Counted from the stretch's first letter, positions 9,662 through 20,175 are shown. The stretch: DNA of 64,000 nucleotides from Acinetobacter venetianus RAG-1 = CIP 110063 (GCF_000368585.1 NZ_KB849558.1:1441359-1505358), one strand, 5' to 3'. Made by a program: numbers and translations. The notes: generated by a model not told the origin, from the sequence alone.

Positions 9662-9712
9662 AAAATAAAAAAATAAGTATAAAAAGATAATTATAACTTT
9701 ATCGACTGAAAT

Positions 9713-9743
9713 AAAGAATCCTCGCATGATGCGAGGATTCTTT
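9713..9743 (-). terminator. Terminator of the type I secretion operon
   Basis: Perfect 15-bp arms around one central base (AAAGAATCCTCGCAT and its complement), followed on the minus strand by T-rich sequence. It lies directly downstream of the HlyD-like gene. Confidence 0.85.
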
Positions 9744-9754
9744 GATAGACAAAA

Positions 9755-10942
9755 TTAACGCTCTCGGAGTGCCTCTTTTGCTTTATTAAATGGTTTAAGT
9801 AAATAATCCATAACTGTTTTTTCACCAGTACGAATATCTACTGTAGCAACCATACCCGGTGTAATACCGAATGCTTTACCTGATTTATTAAACAATTTAT
9901 CAGAGTCTGTACGAATATATACACGGTAATAAAACTGATCTTGCTTTACTTCATCTCGAATCGTATCTGGGGATATAACCGCTACCTTTCCGTTTAAACC
10001 ACCATAAATCGAATAGTCATAGGCCGTTACTTTCACTAAGGCTTCTTGACCTGGACGAATGAATGCAATATCACGCGGAGAAATTCGTGCCTCAATAAGT
10101 AGCTTGTCTTCTAGCGGTACAATCGTCATTAACTTACCATTTTGGGGAATTACACCACCAAGGGTTGTTACATCAATTTCCTTAATAACCCCTCTTACAG
10201 GCGCTTTGAAAACTGCTCGTTGTAGACTGTCACTACGCCCCATAACCACTTGCTGTTGCGTTTGAATATCTGTATTCGCCTTGGACAATTCTTCACGGGC
10301 TTTTACATAATATTGGTTACGCGTATCATTCATTTTATTTTGTAAATCATTTGCTTCACGTTTTAAACGTAAAACTTCAACTTCACTCGCAGCACCTTTA
10401 GCAACAAGGGGTTCTGTCATCACTAACTCTTGTTGAACCAATTGCAAAGCTTGTCGATAACCTTCTAATGATTGCTCTAAATTCTCGCGGCGTGAATGAT
10501 AAAGTGCCGTTTCTTCTTTAACCAATTTTGGTTCTTTTAATACATCATCAGGAAAGACCAAAGGCGTTCCATTCACTTCTGCACGTAACCGAGCTGCTGT
10601 AGCTTGTGCTGAAACCAATAAAGACTTCGACTCACCGACATTAGAAGCAAAACGCGTTTGATCGAGCTGAGCTAGGACTTGACCTTTCTGAACAATATCG
10701 CCTTCCTGCACATCGAGCTTAGTTAAAATACCACCTTCTAAAGACTGAATAATCTGTTCTTTTGAAGAAGGAATCACTTTCCCTGTACCCGTAGAAACTT
10801 CTTCTAAATTAAAAAACCATGCCCATGCCAAGAAAATTGCCAAACCAATACACACAATCCAAATGACAAGTGTTGCACGCGGTAAAGCAGGCTCTCTATA
10901 GGTCACATTCATTGAACGGTTATTGACTGGTTGTTCGCTCAT
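9755..10942 (-). CDS. Type I secretion periplasmic adaptor (HlyD/LapC-like)
   Basis: A 395-residue membrane-fusion protein. It has a short cytoplasmic tail, one transmembrane helix (about 24-43), a lipoyl half-motif with VIPSSKEQIIQSLEGGILTK just after it, a long coiled-coil hairpin (about 120-235), a second lipoyl half (FKAPVRGVIKEI) and a C-terminal beta-barrel domain. HlyD-type adaptors bridge the inner-membrane ATPase and the outer-membrane channel during one-step export of unfolded proteins. The start overlaps the end of the upstream ATPase gene by four bases (ATGA), showing tight translational coupling. It is the last gene of a three-gene operon. Confidence 0.95.
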   Translation of the reverse strand: MSEQPVNNRSMNVTYREPALPRATLVIWIVCIGLAIFLAWAWFFNLEEVSTGTGKVIPSSKEQIIQSLEGGILTKLDVQEGDIVQKGQVLAQLDQTRFASNVGESKSLLVSAQATAARLRAEVNGTPLVFPDDVLKEPKLVKEETALYHSRRENLEQSLEGYRQALQLVQQELVMTEPLVAKGAASEVEVLRLKREANDLQNKMNDTRNQYYVKAREELSKANTDIQTQQQVVMGRSDSLQRAVFKAPVRGVIKEIDVTTLGGVIPQNGKLMTIVPLEDKLLIEARISPRDIAFIRPGQEALVKVTAYDYSIYGGLNGKVAVISPDTIRDEVKQDQFYYRVYIRTDSDKLFNKSGKAFGITPGMVATVDIRTGEKTVMDYLLKPFNKAKEALRER

Positions 10943-13080
10943 GAATCTTCCCCTTTAATAATTTGTTTTTGTTGACCTGCTGATTGATTTAATACTTGTT
11001 CACGCGGTCCATCCATAACGACTTTTCCGTCATTCATTACAATAATACGATCAACTAACTCTAAAACGGCACGGCGATGTGTTGCCACAACCAATGTACG
11101 ATGAGATAACCAACTTTTTAAATGATCAATTAATTGTTTTTCGGCAATATCATCAATTGCAGCAGTAGGCTCATCCAATAACAAAATGTTTGGCTGACGA
11201 ATTAAAAGACGTGCTAACAGTAATGCTTGCTTTTGACCACCAGAAAAACCCACACCACCCTCCAGCACCAAATGGTCTAGACCTTCTTTTTTCTCCTGTA
11301 CAAATCCTAAAGCACCTGTTACTTTTAACGCTTTTAAAATATCTTCGTCACGCGCGAGCGGAGCACCTAAGGTTAGGTTTTCACGGATTGTGCCGTAGAA
11401 CATATGGGCATTTTGGTTTAACAATGCCGCATCACGACGTACATCCGCAGGATCAATTAAACTAATATCTAAATTATCTAAATGTACAGAACCATTTGCT
11501 GGTGATTGCATACCTGCCAAGAGCTGCAACAAGGTTGACTTACCTGCTCCATTACGCCCTAAGATTGCTATTTTCTCACCAGCTTTAATTTTCAGCTGAC
11601 GAATTGCCAAGATAGGACGAGAGTCCTCCTCCGTATATTGGAACATCACATTCTTAAGTTCATAGTCGCCATTGAGGACTTCTTTATGTACGAGATGTGC
11701 TTGATCGGGTTGATCAACTGGCTTTTGCATTAACTCATCAAGACTTTTCTTCGCGACCTTCGCTTGCTGCAAACGTCCTAAAATCCCAGTGATTTGAGAA
11801 ATCGGCGATAACATACGTGATGACAAAATCGAACAAGCAACTAAAGCACCCGTTGTCATTTCACCTTCCATTACAGCAAAACACCCAACTAAAACGACTG
11901 CTGCATAAGTCAAACCTTGAATTTTTTGTGTCCATGCTGTCAATATGCCAACGATCTTACGTTGCTGCATACTAATATCAGCTGAGACTTCATTCATGTG
12001 ATTCCATTGGTTTTGGAAACGAGATTCAGCTCTTAATAACTTAATGTCTTCAATACCTTGAACAGCTTCAACCAAGATCGCATTACGAATCGAAGATTCG
12101 CGCATCCCTTCTTGTGCAAGTTCCGCTAGTTTCTTCTGTACCAAAATACCCGGCAAAATCATGAGTGGTACAACCAGTAACATTACCCAAAATAAGTTAC
12201 CACCAATAATGGCGAATATGACTAAGAACAGGAAGAAGAATGGTAAATCTGCAATTGCGCCCATCGTAGTTGAGGTTACAAGATCACGTACGCCTTCTAA
12301 CTCACGGATCTGAGAAATAAAGGTTCCTGTAGACTTTGAACGTTCACTATTTTTAATTCTTAACGCATGACCAAAAACCCGATCTGAAATTCTTAGATCA
12401 GCACGTTTACCAATAATGTCTGAAAGATAAACACGGGCAACACGCAACACGAACTCAAATACAGCTGCAATTAATACACCACCAGCCAGAACCCAAAGCG
12501 TCGGTACTGATTGTGAAGGTACAACTCGGTCATACACTTGCATTGAGAAAATAATCGTTGCCAGAGCTAAAATATTTGCCATTAATGAGGCAAACATAAT
12601 ATCGACATATCGCTTCCAATCTTGTAACACAATTGACCAAAACCAACTCGGTTCATACGGTTTGATGTATTCATCAATACGTGCATCAGGAACTGACTTT
12701 TCAGGACGCAGAATATATACATCTTTAACAATATGCTTGAGTGCACCAACCGCAAATTTCTGCGATAAACCCTGATCACCACTTAATTGGACACTAACAT
12801 TTCCGTCTGAGTCAGCTTTATCAATAACACCGACTTGCCCATCTTTAAGCTCGATAATGACTGGCAAACGCCAAGGATTAATCACGTCATTTGTAAACTG
12901 AACCTTACAAACATTCAAACCTACCTGCTTGCTCATTAGCAGCAAGATGTCATCTAAGTTTTGATTTTGATTCCAATCCAACTGTAATCGAACACGTTCT
13001 TCTGAAGGTTCTATTCGATAATGTTTGGCAATAGTTAATACCGCTTGTAACCACGGCTGATAGTTTATTTTTGTCATCAT
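10939..13080 (-). CDS. Type I secretion ABC transporter (LapB-like, degenerate C39 domain)
   Basis: A 713-residue inner-membrane exporter. The N-terminal domain (about 1-140) has the C39 peptidase layout but no catalytic cysteine near residue 10-20, which is the non-cleaving CLD form typical of RTX/LapA-type exporters. A six-helix transmembrane domain covers about 160-440. The ATPase has Walker A GRNGAGKST (about 507-515), the signature FSGGQKQALLLARLL (about 608-622), Walker B ILLLDEPTAAID and the ATHR switch histidine. It overlaps the genes on both sides by four bases. The likely substrate is a large adhesin or RTX protein encoded elsewhere. Confidence 0.95.
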   Translation of the reverse strand: MMTKINYQPWLQAVLTIAKHYRIEPSEERVRLQLDWNQNQNLDDILLLMSKQVGLNVCKVQFTNDVINPWRLPVIIELKDGQVGVIDKADSDGNVSVQLSGDQGLSQKFAVGALKHIVKDVYILRPEKSVPDARIDEYIKPYEPSWFWSIVLQDWKRYVDIMFASLMANILALATIIFSMQVYDRVVPSQSVPTLWVLAGGVLIAAVFEFVLRVARVYLSDIIGKRADLRISDRVFGHALRIKNSERSKSTGTFISQIRELEGVRDLVTSTTMGAIADLPFFFLFLVIFAIIGGNLFWVMLLVVPLMILPGILVQKKLAELAQEGMRESSIRNAILVEAVQGIEDIKLLRAESRFQNQWNHMNEVSADISMQQRKIVGILTAWTQKIQGLTYAAVVLVGCFAVMEGEMTTGALVACSILSSRMLSPISQITGILGRLQQAKVAKKSLDELMQKPVDQPDQAHLVHKEVLNGDYELKNVMFQYTEEDSRPILAIRQLKIKAGEKIAILGRNGAGKSTLLQLLAGMQSPANGSVHLDNLDISLIDPADVRRDAALLNQNAHMFYGTIRENLTLGAPLARDEDILKALKVTGALGFVQEKKEGLDHLVLEGGVGFSGGQKQALLLARLLIRQPNILLLDEPTAAIDDIAEKQLIDHLKSWLSHRTLVVATHRRAVLELVDRIIVMNDGKVVMDGPREQVLNQSAGQQKQIIKGEDS

Positions 13081-14606
13081 GGCTGAACTTCAAACCCCTG
13101 AATTGAAATATTATTTAAGTCGTAGGCTTGACGCGAACGTCCTGTGGTCGCAATGTACTGAGCAATACTGTTGTAAATATCATAACGTGCTGATTCTAAT
13201 TCTGAATTTGCACCGTGAATTGCTTGTTCCGCATTTAATAAATCAACAAGTGAGCGTGTTCCTAATTTATATTGTTCCTGATAAAGCTCTCTCGTTCTTA
13301 CAGTTGTGGCTTGACGGCTAATCAGCACCTGCATTTGTCGTTGTTTATTTTCGATCTGTTCCCGACTAGTCCGAATCTGATCGAGTACTTGTAAATACAC
13401 CGCATTTACCTGTGCTTTAGCAGCTTCTTCAGCAAAACTAGCGGCACGAATTTGGGATGATGTTGCTCCTCCTTGATAAAATTGGCTACTTGCTTCAAGC
13501 ATAATGGCACTATCAAATCCTCCATCTTTATTGTTGTTTGGATTTACACCATGCAATGCCTGACTTAACTCACCTTTAACAGATAATGTTGGATATCGGC
13601 TTAATTGAGTCTGTTGTTTTTGTGAACGTGCAACAATGATACCAGCCTGTGCTGCGATCATTTGAGGAATGATATTGAATTGTGGTGCAGCGTAAAGATC
13701 TGATTGCTGAACTAAATCCTCAGGAATTGTCCATTTCACATTGCTGGCATCGAACCCAAGCAACGTCGTTAAATGCTGCTGATATTGACCCAGTAAAGAT
13801 TGTTGAGCAATTAATGCGGATTGTGCAGATTGTAAATAAGATTGAGCTTGTACTGGATCGGCTTGGCTACTAATCCCAGCATTGGCTCGTAAATTGGCCA
13901 TTTCTTGAATGCGTTTAATCCCAATAATTTGCTGATCTGCAATTTGAATGAGCTTTTTATAACGTTGAATATTAATGATAGTCTGAGCAACATCTAAGGA
14001 AATATCATCAATCTTGACTAAAACATTGGCTTGCTCAACTGCCAATTTGGCTTGTTCTGTATTTACCCCAGATTTAACTTTACCAAAATCATAAAGCATT
14101 TGAGTGGCATTTAAGGCGAGAACTTGTTGTCCCCTTGAGGTTTTCTGAGTTAGATCCCCAGTATTTACTCCCCCTGTTATTTGTGGATAATAACCAGCTT
14201 TAGCTACATCGATATTGGCATTTTGAGCAGCTAAAGTCGCAAGTGTTTGAGAGATTTCAGGATTTCGTTGTACAGCAATTTGTACAGCATCTTTCAACAA
14301 CTTGCGTTGACTCTGCCATAATGCGACAGGGACAACCTCAACTGGACGACCGCTTCCAACAACAGGCAAAGCATTGGTTGATGGATTTACCGAAAAATTG
14401 CTTAATTGCTGCATATTCGCAGTTTTAAAATCATCACTACTTTTCGGAGCAATCAACTGAGATAAGTTGTTTTTTAAGGAATGGTATTTTTCACTCGGTG
14501 TTGCAGCATGTGTAATCGGGACTGAAAAAGTTACTGCGTATATCACCCATTTGAAATCTATACATAACTTCCGTGTTCCATCATCTAAATCTTTTTTAAT
14601 GCTCAT
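13077..14606 (-). CDS. TolC-family outer-membrane channel of type I secretion (LapE-like)
   Basis: A 509-residue outer-membrane efflux protein. A hydrophobic segment (about 19-34, ending THA-AT) acts as the signal peptide after an unusually long polar N-terminus. A proline-rich spacer follows, then two outer-membrane-efflux repeats (about 105-295 and 315-495). The segments AVQRNPEISQTLATLAA and YQEQYKLGTRSLVDLLNAEQ are characteristic of the TolC fold. It is the first gene of the operon, followed with four-base overlaps by the ATPase and adaptor, so it is probably dedicated to this exporter. No promoter was confidently placed in the upstream AT-rich gap. Confidence 0.93.
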   Translation of the reverse strand: MSIKKDLDDGTRKLCIDFKWVIYAVTFSVPITHAATPSEKYHSLKNNLSQLIAPKSSDDFKTANMQQLSNFSVNPSTNALPVVGSGRPVEVVPVALWQSQRKLLKDAVQIAVQRNPEISQTLATLAAQNANIDVAKAGYYPQITGGVNTGDLTQKTSRGQQVLALNATQMLYDFGKVKSGVNTEQAKLAVEQANVLVKIDDISLDVAQTIINIQRYKKLIQIADQQIIGIKRIQEMANLRANAGISSQADPVQAQSYLQSAQSALIAQQSLLGQYQQHLTTLLGFDASNVKWTIPEDLVQQSDLYAAPQFNIIPQMIAAQAGIIVARSQKQQTQLSRYPTLSVKGELSQALHGVNPNNNKDGGFDSAIMLEASSQFYQGGATSSQIRAASFAEEAAKAQVNAVYLQVLDQIRTSREQIENKQRQMQVLISRQATTVRTRELYQEQYKLGTRSLVDLLNAEQAIHGANSELESARYDIYNSIAQYIATTGRSRQAYDLNNISIQGFEVQP

Positions 14607-14913
14607 ATTCTTTTCAAATTGTTATGTTTTAAAAGCACATTCATTCTACTCATTTTTAAAAGAAAAACACTATGCTCTAAGGACTAATTCCCACTTACTT
14701 AACTGTTTGTTTTTTGTAAAATAGTTCACACTTTGTAGTTTATTTTTGATCCAAAATTGAAGTGTTATTTATTTCTAATTAAATTAAAATCAAATAGATA
14801 GGTTAAAACCCACTAATTAAAAAGAATTATAAATCATGTATCTATACGATATCCCATTCATTTGTATAAATAAAAAAAGAACCCGAAGGTTCTTTTAAAA
14901 ATCATGTCAAAGT
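14607..14913. other. Intergenic region upstream of the secretion operon
   Basis: About 307 very AT-rich bases. It holds the lptB-side terminator at its right end and presumably the secretion-operon promoter. No gene recognised. Confidence 0.6.
14875..14896 (-). terminator. Terminator of the kdsD-lptB operon
   Basis: The stem AAAAGAACC / GGTTCTTTT has a CGAA tetraloop and is followed on the minus strand by a T run. Confidence 0.85.
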
Positions 14914-15660
14914 TTAGACAACGAAATCATCACCAAGATAAACCTTACGTACTTGCTCATTATCCAAGATCTCTTGAGGCGTCCCTTCTGCAATAACAGA
15001 ACCTTCACTCACGATGTAAGCCTTTTCACAGATTGCTAATGTTTCACGAACATTGTGATCTGTAATCAAGACACCAATTCCACGATCTTTTAAGGTCTGG
15101 ATAATATCTTTAATATCGCCGACTGAAATAGGATCGACACCAGCAAAAGGCTCATCAAGCAACATAAACTTAGGGTCTGCCGCTAAAGCGCGTGCAATCT
15201 CTGCACGACGACGCTCACCACCAGAAACACTCATGCCTAATGAATCTTTAATATGATTAATTTTAAAATCATTTAATAATTCAGTCAGTCGATCCTGACG
15301 TTGTTGCTTATTTAAATCTTTGCGTGTTTCCAAAATCGCCATGATATTTTCAGAAATCGTTAACTTTCTAAAAATAGAAGCTTCTTGAGGTAAATAACCA
15401 ATCCCCTTGCGTGCACGCTCATGCATCGCAAGGTCAGATAAATCTAAGTTATCTAAATGAATCTCACCCTTGTCCATGCGAACCAGTCCAACGACCATAT
15501 AGAAACTTGTCGTTTTCCCCGCACCATTAGGACCAAGTAATCCTACAATTTGACCACTTTGCATCGTAAACGAAACGTCTTTAACAACCCAACGTTTACT
15601 ATAGTTTTTCGCTAAATGTTTAATACATAGCGTTTGAGGTTGCTGCGCTGATTGATCCAT
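14914..15660 (-). CDS. lptB: LPS export ABC transporter ATP-binding protein LptB
   Basis: A 248-residue cytoplasmic ATPase that powers LPS extraction from the inner membrane with LptFG. Walker A is GPNGAGKTT (about 39-47), the signature is [17 protein letters not shown] (about 145-161), Walker B is [13 protein letters not shown] and the switch region is ITDHNVRE. All are near-diagnostic of LptB. The start codon overlaps the lptA stop codon by one base (TAATG), so the two are translationally coupled. It ends the kdsD-kdsC-lptC-lptA-lptB operon. Confidence 0.98.
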   Translation of the reverse strand: MDQSAQQPQTLCIKHLAKNYSKRWVVKDVSFTMQSGQIVGLLGPNGAGKTTSFYMVVGLVRMDKGEIHLDNLDLSDLAMHERARKGIGYLPQEASIFRKLTISENIMAILETRKDLNKQQRQDRLTELLNDFKINHIKDSLGMSVSGGERRRAEIARALAADPKFMLLDEPFAGVDPISVGDIKDIIQTLKDRGIGVLITDHNVRETLAICEKAYIVSEGSVIAEGTPQEILDNEQVRKVYLGDDFVV

Positions 15661-16208
15661 TAATCACGTGCCCCTGGGAAACTTTTCGAGCTTGATGGTG
15701 GAATAATAATTTGCACACGATTTGATGAAGAACCTTGAGCTTCTACATCACCTTTATTCATACTGTATTTCAAACTATTACCACGAATGCTTGATCCATC
15801 TTGGGATAAATAAGCTTTCCCAGTCAATGTAATAATGCCTGAGTCAGCGTTATAAACAATAGTTTGGGCCTCGCCACGCGCTAAACCCTTATTCGAATCA
15901 ACTTGTTGCTGGAATTTAGCAAGCTGACCTTTAGCCGTAATCGTCTGAATTTCTTTTTTGCTATTCAACGTTGCAACAATCGAGTCAGCCTGTAGCTTCA
16001 TCGTTCCTTGTTCAATCACAACATTACCCGTATAAGTCGTTATACCAGTCCGATCATTATATGTTGCACGATCTGCGACTAAAGAAAGCTGTTGGTTACG
16101 ATCAGATGGTAAAGCGAAGCTAGAAGCAGAAGATAATGCAATCGCTGCAAGGCATGTTGCTTGTTTTAGGAAAGTTAAACGATTTTTAGAATTAAGAGTT
16201 TGGCGCAT
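15660..16208 (-). CDS. lptA: LPS transport periplasmic protein LptA
   Basis: A 182-residue periplasmic bridge protein with an OstA/LptA beta-jellyroll domain. The signal peptide spans about 1-32, with cleavage after SSFA. The domain begins [28 protein letters not shown] in several strands, with the recurring pattern of short strands ([23 protein letters not shown]). ATG at 16208 is chosen over the open frame to 16244 because GAGGAAAG precedes it and it places the signal peptide properly. It overlaps the end of lptC by 17 bases. It carries LPS between LptC and LptD. Confidence 0.95.
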   Translation of the reverse strand: MRQTLNSKNRLTFLKQATCLAAIALSSASSFALPSDRNQQLSLVADRATYNDRTGITTYTGNVVIEQGTMKLQADSIVATLNSKKEIQTITAKGQLAKFQQQVDSNKGLARGEAQTIVYNADSGIITLTGKAYLSQDGSSIRGNSLKYSMNKGDVEAQGSSSNRVQIIIPPSSSKSFPGARD

Positions 16209-16743
16209 ACTTTCCTCGAACTTTGAAAAATTCATATTGACCATTATTTAAATTTGCTTTGAGACCTTGGCTCACAAACTCAGAGTTTGGAGACTGAACA
16301 GTAACTTGATGCTGTGTTTCGAGTTGACCAGTTTTCGGATAACCCGTTAATTCATCAGTACGAAATTCTAATTTGTTGCCCTGTTCAGATAACTTAGTTG
16401 CAATCACATCACCTAAAAGCACAATCTTTGAATTGTCATCATAACCATTTGCTTGCTTAGAATAAAAAGTCGCATCTGGTTTACCTTGCTTATACATCAC
16501 AGCATTTAATTGATCTAAACGCGAAGTCTTTTGCTGCATGTCTTGCTGTAATTGTTTTATCTCAGCACGGATATATAAATTACCCTGCTCATCAGTTTGT
16601 GTAAGATGAACACCCTGAGCCGAATAAGTCATATTTTTTGCTGAATCTACATCCAGTTTTTTTGCTTTGCCACTGTAATAATAATAGCCGCCACTCAAAG
16701 CAGCGACTAATACAGCGACAACATATAAAACTTTGGTATCCAT
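16192..16743 (-). CDS. lptC: LPS export protein LptC
   Basis: A 183-residue bitopic inner-membrane protein with one N-terminal transmembrane segment (about 5-25, VLYVVAVLVAALSGGYYYY). A periplasmic beta-jellyroll follows, with MTYSAQGVHLTQTDEQGNLY near its start and a strand pattern shared with LptA. It links the LptBFG transporter to LptA. The operon position between kdsC and lptA is the standard one. Confidence 0.95.
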   Translation of the reverse strand: MDTKVLYVVAVLVAALSGGYYYYSGKAKKLDVDSAKNMTYSAQGVHLTQTDEQGNLYIRAEIKQLQQDMQQKTSRLDQLNAVMYKQGKPDATFYSKQANGYDDNSKIVLLGDVIATKLSEQGNKLEFRTDELTGYPKTGQLETQHQVTVQSPNSEFVSQGLKANLNNGQYEFFKVRGKYAPNS

Positions 16744-16781
16744 AAACAGGGTTACCTAACCTTTGGGCAATTCATTCTATA

Positions 16782-17321
16782 TTAATGTGGTGCAGCAACG
16801 TATTTTGCAAGTAGCTCTTGGTAAACACCTTTCGCCATTAACAACATATCGCATACTTCGCGGACCGCGCCACGACCACCCATTGCTTGAGTCACTAAAT
16901 GCGCACGACGACGAACTTCTTCATGTCCATTTGGTACGGTAATACTCATACCCGCAATTGCAAAAGCTGAAAGATCAGGCCAATCATCACCCATATATAG
17001 GCAGTCTTCTGGCAAAATATTCAACTGTGCACATGCTTCTTTCAAAGCGACGCCTTTGTCTTCACGACCTTGAAAAACGAGATCTACACCTAAGTCTGAC
17101 ATACGTTTTTCAACAATATTACTTTTACGCCCAGTGATAATAATCACCTTCATACCAGCTCGTTGAGCCAACTTCATGCCCAAACCATCACGAATATCAA
17201 ATGATTTAATTTCATCACCAGAGTTCGTTAGTGTTACAAAGCCATCGCTTAAGATTCCATCCACATCAAGCACTAAAGCTTGTAAATGACGTGCTTGTTC
17301 TTGTAAAGCATATGATGCCAT
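16782..17321 (-). CDS. kdsC: 3-deoxy-D-manno-octulosonate 8-phosphate phosphatase KdsC
   Basis: A 179-residue cytoplasmic HAD phosphatase without a cap domain. The catalytic aspartates are in LDVDGILSDG (Asp19, Asp21). Motif II is IITGRKS, and motif III/IV is YMGDDWPDLSAF. It removes phosphate from Kdo-8-P in the synthesis of Kdo, the first sugar of the LPS inner core. It lies three bases after the kdsD stop codon, within the Kdo/Lpt operon. Confidence 0.97.
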   Translation of the reverse strand: MASYALQEQARHLQALVLDVDGILSDGFVTLTNSGDEIKSFDIRDGLGMKLAQRAGMKVIIITGRKSNIVEKRMSDLGVDLVFQGREDKGVALKEACAQLNILPEDCLYMGDDWPDLSAFAIAGMSITVPNGHEEVRRRAHLVTQAMGGRGAVREVCDMLLMAKGVYQELLAKYVAAPH

Positions 17322-17324
17322 GGC

Positions 17325-18302
17325 TTAATTTACTCCCGCCTGAATTAGATCATGCATACTAATGACACCAATGACTCTATTGGTCTCATCAACAACAACG
17401 AATTGATTAATTTTTCTCTCATGCATTTTTTCCAATGCTTCAACCGCACGGGCTTCAGGAGAAATCGTCAATGGATTTTTAGTCATCACCTCAGAAACAG
17501 GCAAGTTCACATCAAAACCTTGCTGATGATCAATCATTCGGCGTAAATCACCATCAGTAAAAATACCCAATAACTGATCTTCATCGTTCACAATCGTCGT
17601 TAAACCGAGACGTTTATCAGAAATTTCATATAACACCTTATTCATCGGAGTTTCAGGTTTTACTTTAGGTAACTCTGCCCCTGTATGCATTAAATGCTTC
17701 ACATGTAAAAGCAAGCGTTTCCCTAATGCACCAGCAGGATGCGAACGAGCAAAATCATCAGCGGTAAATCCACGAGCTTCCAACAAGGAAACAGCAAGTG
17801 CATCACCCAGAACTAATGTGGCTGTGGTACTAGAAGTCGGTGCTAAACCTAAAGGGCAAGCTTCATCTGCCGAGCCCAATGTTAATGCAACATCCGCATT
17901 CTGTGGCATTGGCCCTTTATCATCACGACTAATCGTAATTAATGGCACACCTAAATGCTTAATAAGTGGCATCAACATCATGATTTCATCACTCTTACCT
18001 GAGTTTGAAATTGCAATCAGGACGTCACCACGCACCAGCATACCTAAATCACCATGCCCTGCTTCACCAGGATGCATGAAAAAAGATGGTGTTCCAGTTG
18101 AAGCAAATGTAGCCGCCATTTTACGGCCAATATGACCAGATTTGCCCATACCTGTTACAACGACACGACCTTTGCACTGCAATAAAATTTCACATGCACG
18201 ATCAAACCGCTCATCAATCTGTGTTGCAAGCACTTCTATAGCTTGTTGCTCAATACGCAAAGTTTCCAATGCACTTTTCTGAAAATTTATAGCTTGTGAC
18301 AT
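17325..18302 (-). CDS. kdsD: Arabinose-5-phosphate isomerase KdsD
   Basis: A 325-residue enzyme converting ribulose-5-P to arabinose-5-P, the first committed step towards Kdo. An N-terminal SIS sugar-isomerase domain (about 30-175) contains GRVVVTGMGKSGHIGRKMAA-type phosphate-binding residues, HPGEAGHGDLG and ISNSGKSDE. Two CBS domains follow (about 205-325, including IFTDGDLRR). ATG at 18302 is preferred over an in-frame TTG at 18329, and gives a length close to E. coli KdsD. It is the first gene of the operon and diverges from cysS. Confidence 0.96.
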   Translation of the reverse strand: MSQAINFQKSALETLRIEQQAIEVLATQIDERFDRACEILLQCKGRVVVTGMGKSGHIGRKMAATFASTGTPSFFMHPGEAGHGDLGMLVRGDVLIAISNSGKSDEIMMLMPLIKHLGVPLITISRDDKGPMPQNADVALTLGSADEACPLGLAPTSSTTATLVLGDALAVSLLEARGFTADDFARSHPAGALGKRLLLHVKHLMHTGAELPKVKPETPMNKVLYEISDKRLGLTTIVNDEDQLLGIFTDGDLRRMIDHQQGFDVNLPVSEVMTKNPLTISPEARAVEALEKMHERKINQFVVVDETNRVIGVISMHDLIQAGVN

Positions 18303-18570
18303 GTGAGTTTGACTCAAAATAATGCTCAACCTACTTAAGCGTAGATGATTTTAATCAAAAGAATTGCGGAGATTCTAGCATAAGTGTGCGTTATCCACGT
18401 TTCTAAATGTATAAGATTTCGTAGAAAATGGACGAACATTGAGCATCATTAGAAAGGTGAAATTATTCATAGACAACGATTACTCACATCTTTTTTTTAT
18501 TGATAACTTTATGAAATATGGTGCATACGTTATGATATAACGCTAATTTTGTAGAGTGTTTAAAACCCTT

Positions 18571-19992
18571 ATGCAACCTTTTGTTCTATATAACTCTGAG
18601 CAACGAAAAAAAGTTGAATTTGTCCCACGTAAAGAAGGTCAAATCGATATCTATGTCTGTGGTATGACCGTATACGATTACTGTCACATTGGACATGCTC
18701 GCGTTATGGTTGCATTTGACTACATTATTCGTTTTTTACGTAGCCAAGGCTGGAAAGTACGTTACATCCGCAACATCACAGATATTGATGACAAAATCAT
18801 CGCACGTGCAAATGAAAATGGTGAAACGATTCAACAACTCACCGCACGTTTCATTGATGCTATGAATGAAGATGCCTCTAATTTAGGCTGTGTTGCACCA
18901 GATGAAGCCCCAAAAGCAACTGAATATATTGATCAAATGCAAAATATGATCAGCACTCTAGTTGATAAAGGTGCTGCATATCCTGCAACAAATGGCGATG
19001 TATATTTTGAAGTGACTAAATTTGATAAATATGGTCGCTTATCAGGTCGTAAACTTGACGATATGCAAGCTGGTGCATCTGAGCGTGTTGATGTCGAAGT
19101 AGAAAAAAAACATCCATTTGACTTTGTACTTTGGAAACATGCAAAAGAAAATGAACCAGCTTGGGCTTCACCTTGGGGTAATGGTCGCCCAGGTTGGCAT
19201 ATTGAATGTTCTGCGATGTCAACTTGCTGCTTAGGTAATCACTTTGACATTCATGGCGGTGGCTCAGATCTTATGTTCCCTCACCATGAAAATGAAATTG
19301 CACAAAGTGAGGCATCGACTGGTGAACAGTATGTAAATTACTGGATGCATGTTGGTTTCATCAATGTAGATGGTGAGAAAATGTCTAAATCACTAGGCAA
19401 CTTCTTCACTATTCGTGATGTGATGGAAAAATTCCATCCTGAAGTCATCCGCTACTTTATTGTTTCATCGCATTACCGTAGTCCTGTGAACTTTTCTGAT
19501 GTCGCTTTAAAAGAAGCTAAAACTGCATTGAGCCGCTTCTATCATTCATTCAAAGCCTATCAGCAAGTGTACGGCCAAAAAACTGTTGAAACTTTAGAGC
19601 AGAGTTTTGTTGAACGTTTCAATAACGCAATGCGCGATGATTTTAATACGGCTGAAGCAATGGCTGTGTTATTTGAATTGAATAAAGAATTAAATCGTGC
19701 AGTAAAAGAAGAACAAGCTGAGCAGGCAACTGCTCTCTATTCAACTTTACGCCAACTGACTAACATTCTAGGTTTGGTTCAGCATGATGTAGATGAGTTT
19801 CTCAAATCAGATATTGGTCAAGAGGCACTCACACTTTCTGATACGGAAATTGAAGATTTCATTCAACAACGTGTTGATGCAAAAAAAGCTAAAGACTTTG
19901 CAAAGGCAGACGGTATTCGTCAATCTTTGTTAGACCAAGGTGTGGTTTTAGAAGATACTCGCCAAGGAACAATTTGGAGACGTGCTGATTAA
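18571..19992 (+). CDS. cysS: Cysteinyl-tRNA synthetase
   Basis: A 473-residue class Ia synthetase charging tRNA-Cys. The HIGH motif (HIGHARV) is at 39-45, KMSKS at about 270-274, and the zinc ligands are Cys30, Cys213 and the histidines of [12 protein letters not shown]. The C-terminal part carries the helical anticodon-binding domain ending in QGTIWRR. An in-frame GTG lies five codons upstream, but ATG at 18571 gives the family's usual start. It is followed by tRNA-Gly, which has its own promoter. Confidence 0.97.
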   Translation: MQPFVLYNSEQRKKVEFVPRKEGQIDIYVCGMTVYDYCHIGHARVMVAFDYIIRFLRSQGWKVRYIRNITDIDDKIIARANENGETIQQLTARFIDAMNEDASNLGCVAPDEAPKATEYIDQMQNMISTLVDKGAAYPATNGDVYFEVTKFDKYGRLSGRKLDDMQAGASERVDVEVEKKHPFDFVLWKHAKENEPAWASPWGNGRPGWHIECSAMSTCCLGNHFDIHGGGSDLMFPHHENEIAQSEASTGEQYVNYWMHVGFINVDGEKMSKSLGNFFTIRDVMEKFHPEVIRYFIVSSHYRSPVNFSDVALKEAKTALSRFYHSFKAYQQVYGQKTVETLEQSFVERFNNAMRDDFNTAEAMAVLFELNKELNRAVKEEQAEQATALYSTLRQLTNILGLVQHDVDEFLKSDIGQEALTLSDTEIEDFIQQRVDAKKAKDFAKADGIRQSLLDQGVVLEDTRQGTIWRRAD

Positions 19993-20016
19993 TTCAGCAT
20001 TTAGCATATTAGAGAG

Positions 20017-20044
20017 TTGACAGTTTTATGAAACTCTCTATAAT
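20017..20044 (+). promoter_or_regulatory. Consensus sigma-70 promoter of tRNA-Gly
   Basis: Perfect TTGACA (20017-20022) and TATAAT (20039-20044) with a 16-base spacer, 13 bases before the tRNA. An 8-bp inverted repeat (AGAGAGTT / AACTCTCT) brackets the spacer. Confidence 0.9.
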
Positions 20045-20057
20045 GCACATCCATATT

Positions 20058-20133
<76 letters not shown>

Positions 20134-20140
20134 AAATTTT

Positions 20141-20175
20141 AAAAAGCCACTTAAGAAATTAAGTGGCTTTTTATT
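20141..20175 (+). terminator. tRNA-Gly terminator
   Basis: The stem AAAAAGCCACTTAA / TTAAGTGGCTTTTT is followed by TATTTT. It also faces the GDPD gene and may serve both strands. Confidence 0.85.

Noticed and set aside
9662..9727. N-terminal extension of the YigZ gene resembling a membrane segment
   Set aside because: The apparent hydrophobic stretch comes from A/T-rich DNA and the neighbouring terminator. YigZ proteins are soluble and begin at the internal ATG.
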